Shown here: positions 7,406 through 15,992 of the stretch, piece by piece
Numbering within the stretch: position 1 is the stretch's first letter
Layout: every line of letters begins with the position of its first letter
Source of the DNA: Thermoprotei archaeon
GTDB taxonomy: Archaea; Thermoproteota; Thermoprotei; Thermoproteales; B15-G16
Reading direction: 5' to 3'
Assembly (NCBI GenBank): GCA_003649205.1
Contig: QMRC01000011.1
Coordinates: 1-59,968, forward strand
DNA length: 59,968 bases
Position numbers and translations under genes: made by a program
The notes under the pieces: model-generated
Seen by the model: only the letters and a program-made list of their open reading frames with translations
Databases searched by the model: none
What the model was told of the DNA's origin: nothing

Positions 7406-8998
7406 TTAATTTAGGTGCCCTCGCTTAACCTCAATACCCTTAACCTCTCGTTCATACACAATCTCACCACCAGTAATAGTCATCAATACCTCAGTACTCT
7501 TCAACTCACGAAGATCACTCAACCTAGATACGTCACGACTTAGAACAATCATGTCAGCGAAGTACCCTACATCAATATTCCCTACAGGTACCCTGTAGAC
7601 AGATTCGCCACTAATCGTGTAGAGCTTCAGTGCAGTAACTACGTCAAGAACCTCATCACTTGAAACCTCAAACAACCTCAAACCTTCATACCTTCCACGA
7701 GAAACAGCAGCGTAGATACCTAGTAGTGGGTTCTGCAACTCTACAGGGGCATCAGATGAAGCAACTAGAGGTGCACCTGTACTGAGTAAACTCCGTAGCG
7801 CATACACCCAACGAGATCTAGCAGTACCTAACCTATCAACTATCCAGAAGTCACTCAATATGAACTGTGGCTGAACACAGAGCACCGGTCTAAGTTCAGC
7901 AATTGCATTGAGTAAGTCAGGTGGGGTAAGAGAAACATGCTCAATTCTGTGCCTAAGCTCAGTTCTAGAGGCTACGACACCTACCCTACGATAGGTATCG
8001 ATGACACACCCAATAGCCTTATCACCAATAGCGTGAGTAGCTATCTGCCAACCACAGGAACTAAACCTCTTAACCAACTCCTCAAACTCGCTCAAGTCCA
8101 TGTACATCGTACCGTAGTCACTAGGTGAGTCACTGTACGGCTCTCTCAAGAGAGCTGTCCTAGCACCAAATGAACCATCTAGAAGAAACTTAACACCGTA
8201 AACCCTAACTCGATCAGTACCCCAGAGAGGAGGTAATTCAAGTTCAGTGAGCTTAGCAGCGGCATCAGGTTCTAAGTACACGAACACCCTAGTCGGCAAC
8301 TTACTCACCACATCACTTAGGAATAGAGCAGAGAGCGTAGGTAAGTCAACAGACATGTAGGCACACGCAGTAACACCGTACCTCAGGAACTCACGTACAG
8401 CAGAGCTAAGTTCCTCAGCAATCTGATCCACACCTAGCTGCGAAGCTATGAACTTACGTACATAGTCAACAGCACATTCACGAACAGTGCCAGTACCCAC
8501 ATCAACGTAGCTAGGAAACTTCTCGTGAACTCTAGTAAGCTCAAGACCTCTCCTATTCAAAACAGCAACATGACCACAGACCCTAATCAAACAAACAGGG
8601 ACATCAGGAAACACCTCATCAAGAACATCCCTAGTAATGAACTCACCAAGAACCTCCTGATCCCATCCAAAACCGACAACCCAACCACCATACCTACCAC
8701 ACCTAGACAACCTAGACAAAACCTCAGAAACAGACCTACAACCCCTAAGACAACACCACCTACCAACCCTAGCAACCTCAGCTAAGTGACAATGAGAATC
8801 AACAAAACCAGGAACAATGAGGTACCTATCATCAACACGAACAACAACAGTACCACTACCAATTAAATCACGAAAATCGCTAGGTGAAGGAGATAGAACT
8901 ACGATTTTACCAAATTTACAACCAATACAACCCTCCTCAACAACAACCTCACCACCAACAAACCTAAGAAACCTACCAACAACAACAAGATCCAACAT
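7406..8998 (-). CDS. YtcJ-like metal-dependent amidohydrolase
   Basis: A 530-aa amidohydrolase. The metal-binding motif is PGFVDSHCHL in the N-terminal third; IATHAIGDKAI and LRHRIEHVSL supply the later His ligands, and APLVASSDAPVE the catalytic Asp. The composite beta-sandwich (start and end, VGYFADMIVLSRD) is typical of the YtcJ/imidazolonepropionase-like branch. I chose ATG 8998 (MLDLVVVGRF). The 5' third has exceptional G+T bias on its coding strand (the + strand is nearly G-free from about 8530 to 9000), shared with 21-23.6 kb. The substrate is unknown. Confidence 0.88.
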   Translation of the reverse strand: MLDLVVVGRFLRFVGGEVVVEEGCIGCKFGKIVVLSPSPSDFRDLIGSGTVVVRVDDRYLIVPGFVDSHCHLAEVARVGRWCCLRGCRSVSEVLSRLSRCGRYGGWVVGFGWDQEVLGEFITRDVLDEVFPDVPVCLIRVCGHVAVLNRRGLELTRVHEKFPSYVDVGTGTVRECAVDYVRKFIASQLGVDQIAEELSSAVREFLRYGVTACAYMSVDLPTLSALFLSDVVSKLPTRVFVYLEPDAAAKLTELELPPLWGTDRVRVYGVKFLLDGSFGARTALLREPYSDSPSDYGTMYMDLSEFEELVKRFSSCGWQIATHAIGDKAIGCVIDTYRRVGVVASRTELRHRIEHVSLTPPDLLNAIAELRPVLCVQPQFILSDFWIVDRLGTARSRWVYALRSLLSTGAPLVASSDAPVELQNPLLGIYAAVSRGRYEGLRLFEVSSDEVLDVVTALKLYTISGESVYRVPVGNIDVGYFADMIVLSRDVSRLSDLRELKSTEVLMTITGGEIVYEREVKGIEVKRGHLN

Positions 8999-9365
8999 CA
9001 CAAAAATTAAAGCAAAACACCATAATATCAATCAACACAAAGAAACCTCATCGAAAAGCAAGGAAGCAAATGCTAAACAAAGAACCTCATTAACAAACAC
9101 TCAGAAACTACATGAAAAACACATCACTTAGACGCGATGTTGAACTATAGCTAGCATTAGCTTACAACCCTAAACCATCACATTTGGTAAATATCTTTAA
9201 ATATTTTACAAACAGTAAGCAGTATATTTATAGACAGCACATTCTACCACACGAGGTAATTAATGATGCAGTAGGCAAAATGTAACAAATCAAGTAAAGT
9301 ATAAAACAGAGAACATGATAGTTATAAGCACGACAATAGCGAAATACGTGTTAGGTGGATACTTT
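8999..9365. promoter_or_regulatory. divergent intergenic region with promoter of the ABC operon
   Basis: 367 bases between the divergently transcribed amidohydrolase and the solute-binding protein gene. The left half is A+C-rich and gene-free. Around 9190-9207 lies TCTTTAAATATTTTA and around 9219-9232 GTATATTTATAGA, both good archaeal TATA-like elements facing the binding-protein gene. A long A-rich 5' leader follows. I see no operator palindrome or riboswitch. Confidence 0.4.
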
Positions 9366-10814
9366 ATGGTATCCAAAGTAGTAGCTTATATAGCTATAGC
9401 CGTAATAATAACAGCAATTGTCGTGGGTGTTGCCGTCTACTACCTAGTACCGAGACCAGCCCCACCAGCAGCACCGCCACCAGCTAAACCACCAGCAAAG
9501 CCAGCTCCACCAGCTAAGGAGTTAATAATCTACCACTGGTGGACAGCTGGTGGTGAGAGAGAGGCTATAGATGCAGTGTTCAAGATATTCAAGGAGAAGA
9601 TACCTGGTGTTAAGATTAGTGAGAACCCAATTGCTGGTGGTGCTGGTGCAGTAATGAAGCCAGTGATCTGGCAGTTGTTAGCAGCTGGTACACCACCAGA
9701 TACATTCCAGGTACACGCTGGTGGTGAGCTGAAAGAGTACGTTGATGCTGGTTATCTAGAACCTGTTGATGACGTATGGTCTGAGCTAGGTCTAGAGAAG
9801 GTAATACCAGGTACATTGCAGGCAATGTGCAAGTTCGGTGGACACTACTATGCAGTACCAATTAACGTACACAGAAGCAATGTACTATGGTATAACCCGA
9901 CAGTATTCAAGAAGCTAGGTATTATAGAGAAGTTCGGTGATCCAAGGACATGGGATCTCGAAACGCTACTAAAGGTTTGCAAGTACATTAAGGAGAATGC
10001 ACCGAAGGTACTAGGTAAGACAGTTTACCCAATTGCAGTAGCAACAAGACATAAGTGGCCACTAACACACCTCTTCGAGGTACTACTAGCACTTCACGGT
10101 GGTCCTGAAATCTACGTAAAGTTCTGGACAGGTAAGTTCAAGTACAAGGATCCAAAGGATCCAGTATGGAAAGCTGTTAGAGATGTACTGAGAGCAATCG
10201 GTATCATGGCTAAGGAAGGTTACTTCAACCCAGATCACCCAGAGCTAACGTGGGATCAGGCAGCAGCTAAGGTAATGAAGGGAGAGTGTGCAATGTACAT
10301 ACACGGTGACTGGGTTGCTGGTTACTACATGGCTGTAAAGGCTAAGTACGGTGAAGAGTGGAGTGCTGCACCATTCCCCAAGAAGATATTCGTCTGTCTA
10401 TCAGACTGCTTCAACCTACCAAAGAAGGCACCACACAGAGATATAGCTATTGAGTGGTTGCGAGTTGTCGGCTCTAAGGAAGCTCAGGAGAAGTTCAACG
10501 TTATCAAGGGTTCAATACCTGCTAGAGTTGATGTAAAGCCAAAGTACCCAGATCCATATAGACCAGAGACAGCTGAGGACTGGGTTAAGTCAACACTAGT
10601 ACCAAGTGCTGTACACGGTGGTCTATCAAAGGAAGCATTTGTAACTGCAATGCATGACATACTCACATACATGATATCATCGATCGAGATGGGTACTGAC
10701 GTAGATAAAGCTGTTGACTATGCAGTAACGCAGATTGCTGTAGCAATTGAGAGGACAGGTCTCGTTGACTTCTGGAAGGGATATACAATTGATTACTTCA
10801 TAACGAAGAGATAA
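9366..10814 (+). CDS. ABC transporter sugar-binding lipoprotein-like/anchored protein
   Basis: An extracellular solute-binding protein of family 1. ATG 9366 gives an N-terminal membrane anchor (VVAYIAIAVIITAIVVGVAVYYLV) followed by a Pro/Ala linker (PAPPAAPPPAKPPAKPAPP) typical of crenarchaeal binding proteins tethered outside the cell. The mature domain begins ELIIYHWWTAGGEREAID, as in glucose/maltose binders, and contains DWVAGYYM and a C-terminal TGLVDFWKGY. The codon choice is highly biased, as in an abundant protein. Permease genes follow directly. It probably captures a mono- or oligosaccharide; the sugar is not predictable. Confidence 0.9.
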   Translation: MVSKVVAYIAIAVIITAIVVGVAVYYLVPRPAPPAAPPPAKPPAKPAPPAKELIIYHWWTAGGEREAIDAVFKIFKEKIPGVKISENPIAGGAGAVMKPVIWQLLAAGTPPDTFQVHAGGELKEYVDAGYLEPVDDVWSELGLEKVIPGTLQAMCKFGGHYYAVPINVHRSNVLWYNPTVFKKLGIIEKFGDPRTWDLETLLKVCKYIKENAPKVLGKTVYPIAVATRHKWPLTHLFEVLLALHGGPEIYVKFWTGKFKYKDPKDPVWKAVRDVLRAIGIMAKEGYFNPDHPELTWDQAAAKVMKGECAMYIHGDWVAGYYMAVKAKYGEEWSAAPFPKKIFVCLSDCFNLPKKAPHRDIAIEWLRVVGSKEAQEKFNVIKGSIPARVDVKPKYPDPYRPETAEDWVKSTLVPSAVHGGLSKEAFVTAMHDILTYMISSIEMGTDVDKAVDYAVTQIAVAIERTGLVDFWKGYTIDYFITKR

Positions 10815-10842
10815 AATAGAGTCAGAATAGCAAGAATGTGGT

Positions 10843-11718
10843 GTGAGTAGTATGAAGCTTTCGAAAATCAGGTATTTTTTGATATTCATGGGACCTATCC
10901 TCACAATTACCATCATATTTTACTTCATGATTGGTTGGTGTATCTACATATCGATGACTGATTGGAGAAGTGCTCGTGTATCTATGAAATTTGTTGGTCT
11001 AAGGAATTATTTTGATGTGGTTCAGTCAAGAGAGTTCTACGTATCGCTTATAAACAACATTCAATGGATCGCTCTCTTCATGTTACCCACAACCTTTCTA
11101 GGTCTCGTAATTGCCTACCTCATCATACTCACAGGTAAGGAAACCATATTTAGGACGATATTCCTGCTACCTACAGCTATTTCAATGGTGGTTGCTGGTA
11201 CTCTATGGGTTTGGATGTACGCTACAAACGGTGGTATAAATACTCTACTGAGGATGATAGGTCTGGGTTCACTAGCTAGACCATGGCTCTCTGATCCCAG
11301 GACTGCACTCTACGCACTTATCTTCGTAACCGTTTGGCAGTACCTTGGTTTCTCCATAATTGTGTTTGAGGCAGCTATCAAGGGTATTGATAGAACGCTC
11401 ATTGAAGCGGCGGTTGTTGATGGCGCATCAGGTTTTCAGGTATTTAGGTACGTGATACTACCACAGGTTAGACATGGTTTCCTCATAGCTGTACCACTAC
11501 TAGGTCTCTCAGCACTGAAGGTATTTGATGTTGTGTTCGTAGCTACTAGAGGTGGTCCCGGTATCTCAACTTACGTCCTAGCTTACTACATGTGGGTTAA
11601 GGCCTTCTGGTGGAGATTCATGGCTGATGGTGCGGCCATTGCCGTTATTCTACTTCTGCTCTCACTAGTACTCGTGATACCGTATGCAACCTACGCGCTT
11701 AGGAGGTGGTTTGGATGA
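10843..11718 (+). CDS. ABC transporter permease, MalF-type
   Basis: A six-TM permease with the EAA loop that docks on the ATPase: EAAVVDGASGFQVFRYVILPQV. It starts at GTG 10843 or ATG 10852 (MKLSKIRYF); a GTGTGAG stretch just upstream suits either. It lies 28 bp after the binding-protein gene and overlaps the second permease gene by four bases, so the three form an operon. Its role is the first half of the transmembrane channel for sugar uptake. Confidence 0.9.
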   Translation: MSSMKLSKIRYFLIFMGPILTITIIFYFMIGWCIYISMTDWRSARVSMKFVGLRNYFDVVQSREFYVSLINNIQWIALFMLPTTFLGLVIAYLIILTGKETIFRTIFLLPTAISMVVAGTLWVWMYATNGGINTLLRMIGLGSLARPWLSDPRTALYALIFVTVWQYLGFSIIVFEAAIKGIDRTLIEAAVVDGASGFQVFRYVILPQVRHGFLIAVPLLGLSALKVFDVVFVATRGGPGISTYVLAYYMWVKAFWWRFMADGAAIAVILLLLSLVLVIPYATYALRRWFG

Positions 11719-12545
11719 GGCTTAGTATTAAGATGGCGATCGCGTACTTAGTACTGGTACTCATGAGTATCTTTTGGCTACTACCATTCTACATAGCGCT
11801 AGTGACATCACTCAAGACGCATAGAGAAACCTACGTGACGAACGTCCTTCAACCACCATCGCACATATACTTAGGTGCTTGGATAGAGGCTTGGAATAGG
11901 GTGTCAAGAGCCTTCTTTAACAGCATAGTAGTGTCGATATCGTCTACACTGCTATGTGTCCTAATTGGCTCACTCGGCGGTTACTACCTAGCTAGGTTCA
12001 GGTTTAGAGGAGCTAATGCACTCTTCTTCATGATTGCCGTTGGTGCGTTCATACCGTACTACGTACTCCTAATACCAATGACCAGGTTACTAGCTTCAAT
12101 AGGTCTCTTCGGAACGCTACCTGGATTAATCATAGCATACGTAATTCTCTTCAGTCCCTGGGCAGCGTTGATATCTTCAGCCTTCTTCCTAGCAATACCA
12201 AGGGACTTCGAGGAAGCCGCCTACGTAGATGGTGCATCACCACTTCAAGCGTTCTTCAGGGTTGTCCTACCTATAGCTCTACCTGGTATAGTGTCGACGA
12301 CGATAATCGTATTCATGAATATTTGGAATGAGTTTCTCTTTGCTGTATCACTGATAACAGATCCAACATATAGAACTATTCAACCAGAGATAGCTAATTT
12401 AAGAGGAACAACAACAGTTGCGTGGAATACCCTCATGGCGGGTTCACTGATTGGAGTACTACCACCAACGATAATCTGTCTCTTCCTCGGTAGGTACTTC
12501 ATAAGAGGGCTTCTAGCGGGTACACTAAGAGGAGCAGCTAGGTAG
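11715..12545 (+). CDS. ABC transporter permease, MalG-type
   Basis: The second permease subunit, six TM segments, with the EAA motif EEAAYVDGASPLQAFFRVVLPIALPG and the MalG-like N-terminus (IFWLLPFYIALVTSLKTHRE). ATG 11715 overlaps the previous stop. The operon stops here: no ATP-binding subunit (MsmX/MalK type) is encoded anywhere in this window, so the transporter must borrow a shared ATPase encoded elsewhere or one in an unlinked operon. Confidence 0.9.
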   Translation: MRLSIKMAIAYLVLVLMSIFWLLPFYIALVTSLKTHRETYVTNVLQPPSHIYLGAWIEAWNRVSRAFFNSIVVSISSTLLCVLIGSLGGYYLARFRFRGANALFFMIAVGAFIPYYVLLIPMTRLLASIGLFGTLPGLIIAYVILFSPWAALISSAFFLAIPRDFEEAAYVDGASPLQAFFRVVLPIALPGIVSTTIIVFMNIWNEFLFAVSLITDPTYRTIQPEIANLRGTTTVAWNTLMAGSLIGVLPPTIICLFLGRYFIRGLLAGTLRGAAR

Positions 12546-12640
12546 GTGTTCCGCGGCGTCTCGTGAACCACCCTCATCCACTCCATGAGGGAGCGTTGGG
12601 TGGCTCCACTAGTGGGCTCACCCCTAAAACATTTAATCTT
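12546..12640. ncRNA. candidate GC-rich structured RNA after the permease gene
   Basis: A GC-rich patch in otherwise AT-rich intergenic DNA. It contains CCCTCAT...ATGAGGG (a 7-bp stem with a 7-nt loop near 12571-12591), CCACCC...GGGTGG around it, a CCACTAGTGG palindrome and a terminal ACA triplet in CTAAAACATTT. In thermophiles such patches are often RNA genes, and the ACA tail recalls H/ACA guides. It could also be a transcript 3' end or an mRNA structure. I recognise no known RNA family. Confidence 0.3.
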
Positions 12641-12708
12641 AGCTTCGTTTTCCTGACGTTGCTTCCTGGATCGTTGTTTATATACCAGTTCGTTAATTCA
12701 TAAGTTGG

Positions 12709-12756
12709 TTGATGAATCCTTTAAGTCCTGAGTGATGATGATTCACCCCTTGCTGA
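12709..12756 (+). ncRNA. C/D box sRNA with dual guides; D' guide fits 16S rRNA
   Basis: All four boxes are present in order and spacing: C (TTGATGA, 12709-12715), a 12-nt guide, D' (CTGA, 12728-12731), a 3-nt spacer, C' (ATGATGA, 12735-12741), an 11-nt guide and D (CTGA, 12753-12756). The D' guide ATCCTTTAAGTC is complementary over ten bases to ACTTAAAGGA, part of the conserved archaeal 16S segment ACTTAAAGGAATTGGC. By the box+5 rule the methylated base would be the second U of ACUU, near E. coli position 912. The D guide TTCACCCCTTG has no target I can name. Such sRNAs direct fibrillarin 2'-O-methylation. Confidence 0.8.
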
Positions 12757-12877
12757 TTCCCTAATTCATAGAGGGGTACTCAGTGGTGTAGCGTACATCA
12801 CCTATCAGACCGGTCCACCTACTATCATCGTACCCTACGAGGTGATTCAGGTTGGGGATTAAAAAGTGCTCACGTAT
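12757..12877. other. intergenic sequence with inverted repeats, no gene seen
   Basis: After the sRNA there is GTGGTGTAGCGTACATCACC (a GGTG...CATCACC-type stem) and TCATCGTACCCTACGAGGTGA, both able to form short hairpins, then AT-rich sequence up to the convergent gene end at 12878. It may be terminators. I see no coding potential. Confidence 0.3.
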
Positions 12878-13162
12878 TTACTGCTTCTTGTACACTATGT
12901 ATCTCCTAACCCTTTGACGGATCTCGACCTCAAATCCAGCAATTTCACCGGATTTAGCTAGGTCTCTAAGTACTTCAGGTAGGATATCCGATACCAGCTG
13001 TGATGTTACTTTAGTAGCTTTGAGGGATTTACGTAGTCTCTTAACTAATTTGTTGCAGGATAGGTACAGTACTTTACCACGACTAGTTCTCAACTCCTTA
13101 AGTACTGTAGCTAATACAGCTCTGTATATACCGCATTCAGAGCCGGTATCTACATTCTTCAT
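12878..13162 (-). CDS. hypothetical protein, 94 aa, wHTH-like
   Basis: A basic helical protein: GIYRAVLATVLKELRT, LSCNKLVKRLRKSLKATKVTSQLVSDILPEVLRDLAKSGEIAGFEV, then a strand with IRQRVRRYIVYKKQ. The last two helices plus a beta hairpin look like a winged helix, so a DNA- or RNA-binding role is likely. There is no assignable family. It is transcribed away from the RHH protein gene at 13377, and the 214-bp divergent spacer holds TATA-like AT-rich runs for both. Confidence 0.55.
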   Translation of the reverse strand: MKNVDTGSECGIYRAVLATVLKELRTSRGKVLYLSCNKLVKRLRKSLKATKVTSQLVSDILPEVLRDLAKSGEIAGFEVEIRQRVRRYIVYKKQ

Positions 13163-13376
13163 GTTGTCACCAACTAGGTTACTAAGCGATGATCTTCAAA
13201 TATGTTTTGATAAATGTAAATGATATACTTTCTATTGATCTTGGTTAACAGTGTGTGTACGTCATGTATTCTTTACATAGTTGAGTAGTTGCTAGGTCTT
13301 GGTAGGTATGTACGTTACGTATATGTGATTACTTATTTCACCGTGTTTACTATGTTTAATCCCTAGGTGGTTTACT

Positions 13377-13718
13377 GTGGGTGGGAGAGGTGGTTTTATC
13401 AGGGTTGATGCCAGAACGTATGAGCTGTTAAAGAGGTTAGCTGCTGAGGAGGGTAAATTTATGTGTGAAATCGTGAGGGATGCACTTGATCTCTACATTG
13501 AGCGTAGGAAGTTGATTAGTGAGCTCTTATGTGTTTTAGCTGAGGTTAAGAGTACTCTAGGTCATTTAGTTGAGAGAGTTGATGAGTTATCTAGGGACGT
13601 TGATGATGTGCGTGCTGTACTTAGAGACCTTGTTACGGTCTTGTGTGAACGTGATGAGAATAAGTGCATCAGGTACTTACCGCAGTTATCACCTAATGTA
13701 GAACGTAAGGTAGATTAA
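13377..13718 (+). CDS. ribbon-helix-helix protein with C-terminal coiled coil
   Basis: Starts at GTG 13377. Residues 1-45 (GGFIRVDARTYELLKRLAAEEGKFMCEIVRDALDLYI) fit a CopG/Arc ribbon-helix-helix DNA-binding domain: a strand, then two helices. The rest is a heptad coiled coil (LICVLAEVKSTLGHLVERVDELSRDVDDVRAVLRDLV region), which would mediate oligomerisation. It sits 24 bp upstream of a coiled-coil membrane protein with a transglutaminase-like domain and may regulate or partner it. Confidence 0.65.
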   Translation: MGGRGGFIRVDARTYELLKRLAAEEGKFMCEIVRDALDLYIERRKLISELLCVLAEVKSTLGHLVERVDELSRDVDDVRAVLRDLVTVLCERDENKCIRYLPQLSPNVERKVD

Positions 13719-13742
13719 TTGGTTTTGCTTTGGGGAACTTAG

Positions 13743-14897
13743 GTGTTTGATGTGAGGACTCAGTACTATGCCCTTACCATTATTGCTCTCGTAATTTCTA
13801 TAATTGTGTTGATTTTCTCTATCGCTATGTGGATTCACATTGGTTATCTCTATAGGGCTCTCGGTACTGAGGTTATTGAGTTGAAGAGCAGAGTTTCTGA
13901 TTTTGAACGTGCTTTACGTGAAGTGAGGAGTGAGGTTCTGGACTTGAGGAGTAATGTTACTGCGGTAAGTCATAGGCTCTCTGTACTTAGGAATGATCTA
14001 GAGTTTCTTGCTAGTAACGTATCTTCTCTAAGTACTTCAATCTCTAATGTAGAAGCTAAGTTGCTGAACGTTTCTGTAGTTGTCTCGAGAGTTAGTCGAG
14101 CAGTGAAATTGGTTGAGAAAATTGGTGAGGATATTGACAATCTACTTAGGTTACTAGATAACATAAATGATACCCTGAGTAAGATTTCTGAGACTTTGTA
14201 TGGTAGGGCATATGGTGAGTACACTATCTTTAAGTATGAACCTAGTGAAGTGGTTAAGGAGTTTGTCAGCAAGGTCGTTGAGGGTCGTGATATCGAGCTT
14301 GATCTACAGATGCTCTGTACCAAGATTAGTGAGGAGATTAGCTATAGGAGAGATCCCTCAGTTAGTGGGTATATTAAGCCAAGTACCTACGTAGTAATTA
14401 ATGGTCTTCGCTTCTACTTCTGGAAGTTCATTGAGAACGGTAGGGAGACATTTAGAACACCAACTGAGACCTTGAAGCTCGGTTACGGAGATTGCGACGA
14501 TCACGCAAACCTCTATCTAATATGTGTTGATTATTACCTAACTAAGCGTGGTGTTGATCATAGATTTGCTAGTGTTGGATTGAAGATCATAGATACGAGG
14601 GGGAGAGTTCTCGGTCACATGATTTGTGTTGGTTGGTGTAAGTTAGGTAACGTAACTAAGTGGTTCATAGTTGATCCCACGATAGGTGTGTTCATGTCCA
14701 GTACAGACTATTGGTCTTTAGTCAATAAATTTAAGGAATTCGTCAAGAAGGAGTTAAGAGTCGATTCAGTGCCTATATTTGATCTGTACCCAGTGTACGT
14801 ACTCACTACGTGTAGTAGTAAGTACATTAAGTCACAGTACGATGATGCGTGGAGGGAACTCGAGAGATTACTTACATGGGGAACTCCTCCTCCCTAG
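13743..14897 (+). CDS. membrane-anchored coiled-coil protein with transglutaminase-like domain
   Basis: A 384-aa protein: an N-terminal TM helix (YYALTIIALVISIIVLIFSIAMWI), about 110 residues of coiled coil with heptads of V/L (RVSDFERALREVRSEVLDLRSNV...), then a transglutaminase/cysteine-protease-like domain. The catalytic Cys lies in GYGDCDDHANL (about residue 251), the His in GHMICVGW and the Asp in WFIVDPTIG, giving a complete Cys-His-Asp triad. The exposed domain probably faces outside the membrane, and the function (peptidase, cross-linking or amidase) is unknown. It starts at GTG 13743, shortly after the RHH gene. Confidence 0.8.
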   Translation: MFDVRTQYYALTIIALVISIIVLIFSIAMWIHIGYLYRALGTEVIELKSRVSDFERALREVRSEVLDLRSNVTAVSHRLSVLRNDLEFLASNVSSLSTSISNVEAKLLNVSVVVSRVSRAVKLVEKIGEDIDNLLRLLDNINDTLSKISETLYGRAYGEYTIFKYEPSEVVKEFVSKVVEGRDIELDLQMLCTKISEEISYRRDPSVSGYIKPSTYVVINGLRFYFWKFIENGRETFRTPTETLKLGYGDCDDHANLYLICVDYYLTKRGVDHRFASVGLKIIDTRGRVLGHMICVGWCKLGNVTKWFIVDPTIGVFMSSTDYWSLVNKFKEFVKKELRVDSVPIFDLYPVYVLTTCSSKYIKSQYDDAWRELERLLTWGTPPP

Positions 14898-14978
14898 AGC
14901 TAGGATGATCCAGTACCTCCACGTACATCACTATGACTTAGTCAAAAATCAAATAAGGTACCTACCACGATTACAGGT

Positions 14979-15992
14979 ATGGGTGATGGTGTGAAGACTC
15001 TTCTCTTAACAGCGAGAGAGGTAAGGGAGTTAATATCCATGGAGGATGTCATTAAGGTTGTTGAGGAGGCATTTAGAGAGAAGGGATTGAAGAGGGTACA
15101 GATGCCACCTAAGGTGTACCTATTCTTTAGGAAGTACGGTGGTGACTTAAGAGCTATGCCAGCTTACCTAGAGACTATGGACGCAGCTGGTGTCAAGGTA
15201 GTTAATGTACATCCCAACAATCCAGATAAGTATGGCCTACCGACAGTCATGGCTACGATAGTGCTTATTGATCCGAGAACCGGGTTTCCACTAGCTATAA
15301 TGGATGGGACCTACATAACTAATCTGAGGACCGGTGCTGCAGGTGCCATAGCTAGTAAGTACCTAGCTAGAGGAGACTCGAAGGTATTGGGTATAATTGG
15401 TGCTGGTAGGCAAGGTAGAGCACTTCTCAAGGCACACTTAGTCGCTATGAAGAATTTGGAGAGAGTTCTCGTGTATGACATTAAGAGGGAAGCTATTGAG
15501 AGGTTTGTTAAGGAGTTTAGGAGTGAGTTAGGTAGTGTAGAGATTGTGGTCTGTAACTCGGCAAGGGAAGTAGTTGAGAACTCAGATATCGTATGTACTG
15601 CTACACCCTCTACAAAGCCGATAGTCATGAGGGAGTGGGTACGGAGAGGTACTCACTTCAACTGTATTGGCGCTGATGCACCTGGTAAGCAGGAGCTTGA
15701 TCCTGAGATACTGAAGATGGCTAAGGTGGTTGTCGATGATATTGAGCAAGCGCTTCACAGTGGTGAACTAAATGTGCCCTATAGGCTAGGTATTGTTGGG
15801 AGAGAGGTAGTGTACGCGGAGTTGGGTGAGGTAGTTGCTGGTTTGAAACCCGGTCGAGTATCGAGATATGAAGTTACTGTATTCACGTCAACTGGCTTAG
15901 CTATTCAAGACGTTGCTGTAGCTAAGTTAGTGTATGAGAGAGCACGTGAGAGAGGACTAGGTACGGAAGTAAGCTTGGTACTTCATGACTAG
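14979..15992 (+). CDS. ornithine cyclodeaminase/alanine dehydrogenase family protein
   Basis: A 337-aa NAD(P)-dependent enzyme of the mu-crystallin family. The Rossmann motif is GIIGAGRQGRALL (about residue 139), preceded by the substrate loop DGTYITNLRTGAAGAIASKYLAR and a basic N-terminal RAMPAYL. Archaeal members are alanine dehydrogenases (interconverting alanine and pyruvate) or cyclodeaminases making proline from ornithine; AlaDH seems the likelier. ATG 14979 lies in a small GATG-rich leader; GTG 14991 is an alternative start. Its last codons overlap the convergent dolichol kinase-like gene by four bases. Confidence 0.85.
   Translation: MGDGVKTLLLTAREVRELISMEDVIKVVEEAFREKGLKRVQMPPKVYLFFRKYGGDLRAMPAYLETMDAAGVKVVNVHPNNPDKYGLPTVMATIVLIDPRTGFPLAIMDGTYITNLRTGAAGAIASKYLARGDSKVLGIIGAGRQGRALLKAHLVAMKNLERVLVYDIKREAIERFVKEFRSELGSVEIVVCNSAREVVENSDIVCTATPSTKPIVMREWVRRGTHFNCIGADAPGKQELDPEILKMAKVVVDDIEQALHSGELNVPYRLGIVGREVVYAELGEVVAGLKPGRVSRYEVTVFTSTGLAIQDVAVAKLVYERARERGLGTEVSLVLHD

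Noticed and set aside
8525..9131. Plus-strand frames of 86 and 104 codons rich in Thr, Asn and Pro
   Set aside because: They mirror the G+T-biased 5' end of the amidohydrolase gene; the A+C-rich strand merely lacks stop codons.
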